Positions 23,013-28,496 of a stretch of DNA of 28,496 nucleotides are shown here, piece after piece. Within the stretch, counting starts at the first letter, position 1. Each line of letters opens with the position of its first letter. Below the pieces are notes generated by a model that saw only the letters and a program-made list of their open reading frames with translations, did not search any database and was not told where the DNA came from. The translations under genes and the position numbers were made by a program. Origin of the DNA: Solobacterium sp. UBA3691 (GTDB lineage Bacteria; Bacillota_I; Bacilli_A; Erysipelotrichales; Erysipelotrichaceae); assembly GCA_002372175.1 (NCBI GenBank), contig DFIS01000052.1, positions 1 to 28,496 of the forward strand, read 5' to 3'.

Positions 23013-23087
23013 TGCGGCATAGCCAAGCGGTAAGGCAAGGGACTTTGACTCCCTCATTCGCAAGTTCGAATCTTGCTGCCGCAGCCA
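23013..23087 (+). tRNA. tRNA-Gln (anticodon TTG)
   Basis: A full cloverleaf can be folded. The acceptor stem is TGCGGCA/TGCCGCA, the D-arm GCC/GGC, and the anticodon arm AGGGA-CTTTGAC-TCCCT with TTG at positions 34-36. The T-arm is GCAAG-TTCGAAT-CTTGC, the discriminator is G and the CCA end is encoded. It reads CAA (and CAG by wobble). It stands alone, not in a tRNA cluster, between the SPFH terminator and the TIR gene. Confidence 0.97.
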
Positions 23088-23095
23088 GAGCAAAC

Positions 23096-23132
23096 AAAGC
23101 TGTCTGTACAGGAACATGTAAGGCAGCTTTTT
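23096..23132 (+). terminator. Terminator after tRNA-Gln
   Basis: A 10-bp stem with one G-T pair (AAAGCTGTCT / AGGCAGCTTT), extended by TACA/TGTA, ends in five T residues, nine bases after the tRNA. Confidence 0.9.
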
Positions 23133-23177
23133 CTGTATATATGCACATATCGGAAAACAATCAGGCGGTATTGCAGG

Positions 23178-23183
23178 TATAAT
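23178..23183 (+). promoter_or_regulatory. Probable -10 box of the TIR gene
   Basis: A perfect TATAAT lies 24 bases upstream of the ATG at 23207. No good -35 hexamer or TGn extension is visible, so expression may be weak or need an activator. Confidence 0.45.
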
Positions 23184-23206
23184 GAAAATAACACTGAGGT
23201 AGGACT

Positions 23207-26200
23207 ATGATCGATCATTATAATGCATTCATCTCTTACAGACATGTGCCGCGTGATATCACCGTGGCAGAAGAAGTACAGCGTCAGCTGGAGCGTTTCC
23301 GGATACCGGCAGCGATACGCAAAAGTACCGGTATATCAAAGATCGAGCGTATCTTCAGGGATAAGGATGAACTGCCGATCAGTGCCAATCTGACGGATGA
23401 CATTGACTTTGCATTAAAGCACAGTGACTACCTGATCGTGATCTGTTCTCCGGCTGTGCTGGAGAGTGTATGGGTGGCACGTGAGATCGATCTGTTTCTT
23501 GAGACACACAGCGAACAGCAGGTACTGACAGTATTATCCGAAGGGGATCCTGCGCAGGCGATTCCGCCCCGGCTTCTGCAGAGACGGGAGACGGTCACGC
23601 TCGAAGATGGTTCCAGGCAGGAGGTCATGGTACCTGCCGAACCGCTTTCCTGTGACTACAGAATGTCATTCAGGAATGCCAGAAAGAAGGAACTGCCAAG
23701 GCTTGCGGCAGTGATGCTGGGCTGTTCGTACGACGAACTGGTTAACAGGACTAGACAGTATCAGACCAGGCGTATCGCAGCTCTGGCATCTGTACTGTTT
23801 GCGGCAGGGGCGGCAGCTCTGGGGTGGCTTCTCTACAGCAATGCCCGTATCCGTGAGAATCTGCGTCAGGCATATATCAACCAGTCGCGTTATCTCGCGT
23901 CCGAGTCGCTCAAGGCCTACGATGATCAGGACCGTATTCTGGCAGCACAGCTGGCACTTGCGGCATTGCCGAAGGAAGGCGAAGAGAGACCTGTTATTGC
24001 CGAAGCGGAGTATGCGCTGGGCATGGCTGTCGGTGCCTTCACCACACCGGGAACGACGAGTTTCCAGGCTGTGCAGAGATACGATAACGGCGGTGTCAGA
24101 ATACGTGATTTCATGATCAGCCCTGACCGTAATCATATTGCGCAGATCGACAATGATTATAAGCTGACAATGATCGATATCGGCAGCGGTGACGTTCTGG
24201 CCGTGAAGCAGCTGAATACCTCTGTCAAGCTTCTTGAAGAGCAGGCAGGAGGTGTCCTGATCGATATGACGAATCAGACCGCATTGCTTGACTGGAAGAC
24301 GGCAGAGCCTGTCTGGGAGAATCACCTGGAGCACTTTACCTGGAATCTGACCCTGGCAGAGGATACGGATCAGTATGCTGTCTGCAGTGATGACAAGGTA
24401 TATGTCATAGACAGAAGTACAGGAAAAGAAGTCTGGTCGGCACAGGTGCCGGCATCAGAAGGCAGTTTTGAACTGCGCAAAGCTTTCCTGTACGCTGACG
24501 GAAAGATCGGTCTGATCTATCAGGATACGCAGTCCTTCTTATCTTCCAGACAGATGCTGTATATGAACGAAGCACCTTCTTCAGATGTGTTTGTTAAAGT
24601 GAATCATGATTTCAATGATATTCTGCATATATGTGAGAACAGTGCCGGCAATCTTGTCGTTACCGACCGGGTAGCCGGTGAAAATGAGACAAGTGGTTTT
24701 AACACGATGTGGCTCCTGTATGAAAGTCATATGCATTTCCGGGGCTTTGATCATAATACGGGAAATGTTCTCTGGGATATTCTGGTGCCGTATACACGCT
24801 ATGGATATGAAGATGTACGCAAACAGGTTTATCTTGGCAAAGATGGAAACAGGCATAACGGCATCGTCTGTACGGAAGCTAATGTACAGGCAGTGGTAGA
24901 TATCGACGCAGGTGTTCTGCACAAGCGTACGGAGTGGCCTTCAGAAGTTGTGGATATTTACTCTACAGATGAAGAACAGTTCAGTTCACTGCTCAGCGGC
25001 GGCGAACTGACGATCCTGTATTTTAATGATGATCTGTCTTCCTGCAACAAGTATTTTACCGGAGATATCATCAGAGGCAGGATATGCTCGAGCAGGGAAC
25101 GTGATGAAGCCGGAATCATCATCCTTGAGGAAAACAAGAATTATCTTGTGAAGTATCTGATGAATGTCTACGATTCTGATTACCGGGAACTTCCTGATCT
25201 GCAGATCAATTCTCTGCAGGAAGGGAAAATATACGGAGACAGAGCTGTCTTCCTCGGCAGTGACGAAGACAACAGTAAAGCACGTGTCACGGTATATGAT
25301 CTCACACAGGAAAAGACATTATACAAATACGATATTCCGGACTTCTCCTACTATTCACTTGAGAATATGCAGATCAGTGATGACGGCAGTTATGCGGTCA
25401 TTCTCGAGGATCGTTATCCCCACGCAGATGCAATGGTATTTGGTCTGCAGGAAGAAAAATTTGAAACATTCACGCTGCCGAAAGGTGCTGAAGAGTCATG
25501 GTCGACCAGATATTACATGCGTGATGGGAATATCATGTATCTTTCGGTCAGAGGTGATGCTTTGATGTACGGTACCTGGAAATACGGTGAGGAGATACAG
25601 GAGAAGAGTATCTGTTCATCGGAATTAAGTCCTTATGCCCTGAATCTGTCTCCGGATGGCAGGAAGATACTGGTACTCGGCAGTTCTTCTGCAGAGGGTA
25701 GCTATCCTGAATACCTCCTTGATCTTGAAACAGGAGAATACCGGAAAACGGGAACTGTGCAGGACAGTGCGTCATGGCTGACGGTATGGGAGAGTGACGG
25801 AAAGAGGTTTGCCTCACTGGGTGAAGGAAATATAGGAATATATGACAGCGAGGGAAATGAGCAGACACTGCTCGAGACCGATACCGAACATCTCTGCGAT
25901 ATGGCTTTTATTGACGGAAAGCTATACTCTGTCTACACTGACGGCAGGGTGATACGGTGGTCTGAAACCGGCGAAACAGAAAAAATGTATGACACCTGGA
26001 TCTATACCGGAACGGGCAGGATGAAGTTTGAATGGATCAGCAGAGGTGATACATTGTATCTGGGAGCGAAAGGTATGATGAATGTACTGCACACCGACCA
26101 GAACCAGAGCAGTTTGTATATTCCCCAGACGCTGGCTGTGGATCCTGAACAGCGCCGGGTGTTTATCAGGTGCACAAAGGGTTCGACCGGCAGTGTGTAC

Positions 26201-26314
26201 GGGATCGGTGAATTCCCGCTGTATACAACCGAAGAACTGATCATAAAGGGGCAGGCTCTGGTGGAAGGAACTTCCCTGAGTGACCAGCAGAAACAGACAT
26301 ACGGACTGGAATGA
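23207..26314 (+). CDS. TIR domain - transmembrane - beta-propeller protein
   Basis: This 1035-aa protein opens with a TIR domain (about 1-145): YNAFISYRH is strand A, RIFRDKDELPIS the BB-loop region, DYLIVICSPAVLESVWVARE holds W89 and E93, where E93 lines up with the catalytic Glu of NAD+-cleaving TIR domains. A basic segment and one membrane helix follow (about 190-210), then a helical ASESLKAYDDQDRILAAQLA segment (230-255) common upstream of propeller domains. About 700 residues of WD40/PQQ-like blades complete it (SPDRNHIAQIDND, LSPDGRKILVLG). The TIR domain should be cytoplasmic and the propeller outside by the positive-inside rule. GAGGTAGG precedes the start. Signalling, sensing or defence is an inference. 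Confidence 0.88.
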   Translation: MIDHYNAFISYRHVPRDITVAEEVQRQLERFRIPAAIRKSTGISKIERIFRDKDELPISANLTDDIDFALKHSDYLIVICSPAVLESVWVAREIDLFLETHSEQQVLTVLSEGDPAQAIPPRLLQRRETVTLEDGSRQEVMVPAEPLSCDYRMSFRNARKKELPRLAAVMLGCSYDELVNRTRQYQTRRIAALASVLFAAGAAALGWLLYSNARIRENLRQAYINQSRYLASESLKAYDDQDRILAAQLALAALPKEGEERPVIAEAEYALGMAVGAFTTPGTTSFQAVQRYDNGGVRIRDFMISPDRNHIAQIDNDYKLTMIDIGSGDVLAVKQLNTSVKLLEEQAGGVLIDMTNQTALLDWKTAEPVWENHLEHFTWNLTLAEDTDQYAVCSDDKVYVIDRSTGKEVWSAQVPASEGSFELRKAFLYADGKIGLIYQDTQSFLSSRQMLYMNEAPSSDVFVKVNHDFNDILHICENSAGNLVVTDRVAGENETSGFNTMWLLYESHMHFRGFDHNTGNVLWDILVPYTRYGYEDVRKQVYLGKDGNRHNGIVCTEANVQAVVDIDAGVLHKRTEWPSEVVDIYSTDEEQFSSLLSGGELTILYFNDDLSSCNKYFTGDIIRGRICSSRERDEAGIIILEENKNYLVKYLMNVYDSDYRELPDLQINSLQEGKIYGDRAVFLGSDEDNSKARVTVYDLTQEKTLYKYDIPDFSYYSLENMQISDDGSYAVILEDRYPHADAMVFGLQEEKFETFTLPKGAEESWSTRYYMRDGNIMYLSVRGDALMYGTWKYGEEIQEKSICSSELSPYALNLSPDGRKILVLGSSSAEGSYPEYLLDLETGEYRKTGTVQDSASWLTVWESDGKRFASLGEGNIGIYDSEGNEQTLLETDTEHLCDMAFIDGKLYSVYTDGRVIRWSETGETEKMYDTWIYTGTGRMKFEWISRGDTLYLGAKGMMNVLHTDQNQSSLYIPQTLAVDPEQRRVFIRCTKGSTGSVYGIGEFPLYTTEELIIKGQALVEGTSLSDQQKQTYGLE

Positions 26315-26335
26315 CGTATAGCTGTAGATCGATTT

Positions 26336-26361
26336 AACCGCACTGCGGAAGTGCGGTTTTT
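26336..26361 (+). terminator. Terminator after the TIR gene
   Basis: A perfect 9-bp stem (AACCGCACT / AGTGCGGTT) with a GCGGA loop ends in five T residues, 21 bases after the TIR stop codon. Confidence 0.9.
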
Positions 26362-26369
26362 GTTATACT
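26361..26369 (+). promoter_or_regulatory. Extended -10 promoter of the ROK kinase gene
   Basis: TGTTATACT (TGn plus TATACT) starts at the end of the preceding terminator T-run, 23 bases upstream of the kinase ATG. This is the third extended -10 element in the window. Confidence 0.5.
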
Positions 26370-26392
26370 GTACTTAGCGGAGGTGTTAAGCC

Positions 26393-27295
26393 ATGAAGAA
26401 ATATATCGGTATTGATCTCGGCGGTACGAATGTCAGAGCTGCCGTGATCACCGAAGAAGGAGAAGTATTATCTCAGATCAAGAGTCCCAGTTATGCACAG
26501 GAAGGCAGAGAAAGAGTACTTGCGAATATCAAGGAGCTCATCAGACAGCTGGATGGCTGGCAGGAGTGCTCAGGTATCGGTGTCGGTGTACCGGGACCGT
26601 GTGATCAGAAGACAGGGTCAATGACACTGTCAACCAATCTTCCGGGTTTTGCAGGATATCCGTTTGTACAGGATCTGACCGAGGAATTCGGCATGCCTGC
26701 CTATATTGAAAATGATGCCAATGTCGCAGGTCTTGCGGAAGCACTTGTCGGTGCCGGCAAGGGACTTCCCGTTGTTGAGTATGTAACGATATCGACCGGG
26801 ATCGGCGGAGCACTGATCGTTAACGGAAAGGTCATCTCCGGTAAACATGGCTTTGCGGGAGAGATCGCCAATATCATCATTGACCGCAGCCGTAAGAAGG
26901 TAAACTATCTGGCAGCCGGTGCTGTAGAGAATGAAGCCAGCGGTACTGCCATTACCCGTAAGGGAAGAGAGATGATGCCGGAGCTGAATATTCTTCATGC
27001 CGGTCAGGTATTTGATCTTGCGGAAGCCGGAAATGAGGAAGCTGTACAGATCGTTAATCAGGTGGTCGGAGATCTTGCGCAGATGTTTGCGACGATTGCG
27101 GCTGTTGTTGACCCGGATATCTTCGTCCTCGGCGGCGGGCTGATGAAATCGGCTGACAAGTTCCTGCCTAAGCTGAAGGAAATGTTTGATGAAGTCTCCC
27201 ACGAAGCTCTGCATGATACACCGTTTGTTGTGGCGGAACTGGAAGAACCGGGTATTATCGGTGCTGCCATGGTGCCGCGCAGCCACGAAAACTAG
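26393..27295 (+). CDS. ROK-family sugar kinase lacking the zinc motif
   Basis: This 300-aa ROK kinase, likely a glucokinase or aminosugar kinase, has the ATP phosphate motif IGIDLGGTNVRAAV, the GVGVPGP loop, the catalytic Asp in ENDANVAGLAEA and the second phosphate loop VTISTGIGGALI. In most ROK proteins a His and three Cys (CxCGxxGCxE) bind zinc before EA-SG-AI. Here the matching segment reads HGFAGEIANIIIDRSRKKVN and has no Cys at all, so a zinc-free subgroup or altered specificity is likely. GGAGGTG precedes the ATG. The oxidase-like gene follows after 11 bases in the same unit. Confidence 0.92.
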   Translation: MKKYIGIDLGGTNVRAAVITEEGEVLSQIKSPSYAQEGRERVLANIKELIRQLDGWQECSGIGVGVPGPCDQKTGSMTLSTNLPGFAGYPFVQDLTEEFGMPAYIENDANVAGLAEALVGAGKGLPVVEYVTISTGIGGALIVNGKVISGKHGFAGEIANIIIDRSRKKVNYLAAGAVENEASGTAITRKGREMMPELNILHAGQVFDLAEAGNEEAVQIVNQVVGDLAQMFATIAAVVDPDIFVLGGGLMKSADKFLPKLKEMFDEVSHEALHDTPFVVAELEEPGIIGAAMVPRSHEN

Positions 27296-27306
27296 GAGGT
27301 ATATAC

Positions 27307-28179
27307 ATGGCATTAAAAACATACAGGCTTACGGATGAACTGACCCGCAGGGAGTTTGATTCCTACTGTATTATTCCGTCTTATATCGGTGCTGAGGAGG
27401 CTTCGGTAAAAGCAGAATACTTCGGTGAGGTGTATGACAGTCCGGTCATGATCTCTACGCTGAGCGGGCTGGACAATGTGAGTCTTTCCAAAGCTGCTGT
27501 AATGACAAATACACTGGACTGGAACGGTGTCATGCCGGTGGAAACGGGTCTTGCGATCCTGGAGACCGGCGTACCGACGATCCTTTCTTCCAAACCTCTT
27601 GCGGATCTGGACCGTATTCTGGAGATGATCAGGCTCTATGCGGAACATGGGGCCAAAGGCTTTGTCATGGACGCAGACTTCATCTTTGACAATACGACCG
27701 GATATTACCGCAATCATGAGAAGTTCGGACAGATGGGCAGAAAGACTGCAGATGATCTGAAGGCCATGGTCAATGCGTCATCACTGCCGATCATCATCAA
27801 GGGTATTCTCGGGGTTCCGGATGCTCTGGCATGCAGGGAAGCGGGTGTTAAGGGTATCGTTGTCTCCCACCACATGGGGGTCATGGAAACAGCTGTACCG
27901 CCGCTGCGGATGATCCCGCTGATCAGGCAGGCCGTTGGCGATGATATGTATATCTTTGCGGACTGCGGTATTCGTTCCGGGTGTGATGTCTTCAAGGCTC
28001 TGGCACTCGGGGCAGACGGTGCACTTGTCGGCAGACCGCTGGTGGAAGCTTTTGCGAAGGGTCCGGAGGCGGCTGCGGAGATCCTGAACAGGTATACCAA
28101 TGAACTGAGATACTACATGAGCATTACCGGGTCCTGTGATATTCAGCATATCAACAGAGAAGCAGTAATGAAGCTCTGA
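27307..28179 (+). CDS. FMN-dependent alpha-hydroxy-acid dehydrogenase-like protein, atypical active site
   Basis: This 290-aa TIM-barrel FMN protein resembles lactate oxidase/glycolate oxidase enzymes. FMN contacts are seen in LPIIIKGILG (K165), FADCGIRSG (D219, R223) and ALVGRP (242-244). The active-site segment, usually SNHGGRQ, reads SHHMGVM: the catalytic His (H189) is kept but the substrate-binding Arg is Val192, so a different substrate is likely. It is shorter than the usual 350 residues, lacking much of the N-terminal region. TAGGAGG lies 8 bases before the ATG, and the ROK kinase gene precedes it. The physiological substrate is unknown. Confidence 0.82.
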   Translation: MALKTYRLTDELTRREFDSYCIIPSYIGAEEASVKAEYFGEVYDSPVMISTLSGLDNVSLSKAAVMTNTLDWNGVMPVETGLAILETGVPTILSSKPLADLDRILEMIRLYAEHGAKGFVMDADFIFDNTTGYYRNHEKFGQMGRKTADDLKAMVNASSLPIIIKGILGVPDALACREAGVKGIVVSHHMGVMETAVPPLRMIPLIRQAVGDDMYIFADCGIRSGCDVFKALALGADGALVGRPLVEAFAKGPEAAAEILNRYTNELRYYMSITGSCDIQHINREAVMKL

Positions 28180-28202
28180 GTAAACATACAGAAGCGAAAT
28201 AT

Positions 28203-28379
28203 ATGAATGGTAATACACGGCAGCTGATCGTCTGCGGCATTACGATGGCGATACTCTGAAGCGTGCTCTTTACATCAGCTCTGCATAATTATGCAGGGAT
28301 CGGCATAGGCATATGTTTCGCAGCAGTATTTACACTGCTGTTCAAAAGCAGTCGGGAAAAGAAGAACAAAAGAACTGAG
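28203..28379 (+). pseudogene. Small membrane protein ORF interrupted by TGA
   Basis: Reading from ATG 28203 gives a short polar start (MNGNTRQLIVCGITMAIL), then TGA at 28257-28259, and the same frame continues as SVLFTSALHNYAGIGIGICF plus a second hydrophobic stretch and a basic tail (KSSREKKNKR). Without the TGA it would be a two-helix protein of about 55 residues ending near the terminator. A single G to T change (GGA to TGA) would explain the break. No strong ribosome binding site is seen, and the original stop is unclear. It could be a decayed gene or a chance reading frame. Confidence 0.4.
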
Positions 28380-28392
28380 TTCTTCTTTTTTT
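28361..28392 (+). terminator. Intrinsic terminator next to the group II intron
   Basis: A GAAGAAC / GTTCTTC stem (alternatively AGAAC-TGA-GTTCT) is followed by seven T residues. It closes the ROK/oxidase unit and lies four bases before the 5' end of the intron. Confidence 0.85.
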
Positions 28393-28396
28393 ACTG

Positions 28397-28496
28397 GTGT
28401 GCCGGGCATGGCACATATCTCGGAGGTTGAAACGTACCTCCAGCCAAGGGCGGTAACCCCTAAGGCATAGCCAAGTTCAAGGGTGTCCATCGCGAG
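28397..28496 (+). mobile_element. Group II intron, 5' end (truncated by the window edge)
   Basis: The sequence from 28397 begins GTGTG, the group II 5' splice consensus, and continues GCCGGGCATGGCAC, a GGAGGT/ACCTCC hairpin, and AAGGGCGGTAACCCCTAAGG. It then reads GCCAAGTTCAAGGGTGTCCA before CGCGAG at the edge. This succession matches my memory of the domain I start of common Firmicute group II introns that carry an LtrA-type reverse transcriptase. The rest, including the maturase ORF, lies outside. An open frame on the opposite strand here is not a gene. Insertion just behind an intrinsic terminator is typical of some group II lineages. Confidence 0.78.

Noticed and set aside
28275..28490. 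Open minus-strand frame of 71 codons at the right edge
   Set aside because: It runs through an intrinsic terminator and through the structured 5' end of a group II intron, uses codons unlike the neighbours and has no ribosome binding site.
28397..28496. 6S RNA, tmRNA, RNase P RNA or a riboswitch as explanation of the structured right edge
   Set aside because: None of their conserved cores (tRNA-like end, CRI-CRV, ligand-box motifs) is present, while GTGTG and the following stretches fit a group II intron start.
1..28496. CRISPR arrays, insertion sequences, prophage genes
   Set aside because: No spaced direct repeats, transposase, integrase or phage structural genes were recognised on either strand; the only mobile element seen is the group II intron at the edge.

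Overview
The window looks like a chromosomal piece of a mid-GC Firmicute (Bacillota), most likely a gut-type anaerobe and possibly from the Erysipelotrichia. This placement is an inference. It rests on strong AGGAGG-type ribosome binding sites, extended -10 promoters, U-tailed intrinsic terminators and family content (WYL regulator, YheO-type regulator, paired short chromate transporters, CNNM/CorC pair, bacterial serpin). No rRNA or other definitive taxonomic marker is present.

Layout. 1-4446 holds mostly single genes: a 5'-truncated EamA permease, a short nitroreductase, a metallo-beta-lactamase-fold hydrolase, a MATE exporter and a WYL-type regulator. 4540-6136 holds a stand-alone HIRAN-domain protein and a lipoprotein-like serpin. 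6188-11015 is one tightly packed unit behind a perfect TTGACA-17-TATAAT promoter: two CNNM/CorC paralogues, an AlkZ-like protein, a HAD phosphatase and a PfkB-type sugar kinase, with overlapping or almost touching starts.

11023-18141 is the most coherent block and the best candidate for an undescribed system. A divergent YheO-type regulator faces a seven-gene run: RidA, two uncharacterised membrane proteins (a DUF5058-like protein and a partner), an M19 dipeptidase, an orphan PTS EIIC-like permease, a DUF4003-like protein and a PatB/MalY-type C-S lyase. The intergenic region has four phased TGTGA/TCACA half-sites and a near-consensus cre site inside the promoter spacer. I infer a system that imports cysteine-containing dipeptides or conjugates, hydrolyses them, beta-eliminates the cysteine part and lets RidA remove the enamine product. 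A UUCG-capped terminator ends the unit.

18198-21688 has a PHP phosphatase and a LysR regulator on the minus strand, divergent from a pair of short chromate-type transporters and a small unknown protein, with a 22-bp AT palindrome between them. 21716-23132 carries an SPFH protein with a small membrane partner, a terminator and tRNA-Gln(UUG). 23207-26314 is a 1035-residue TIR, transmembrane, beta-propeller protein, the strongest single-gene candidate for a signalling or immunity role. 26393-28179 carries a ROK sugar kinase without the usual zinc site and an FMN-dependent alpha-hydroxy-acid-oxidase-like protein without the usual active-site Arg. The last 300 bases hold a small membrane ORF broken by a TGA, an intrinsic terminator and, just behind its U-tract, the 5' end of a group II intron that runs off the window.
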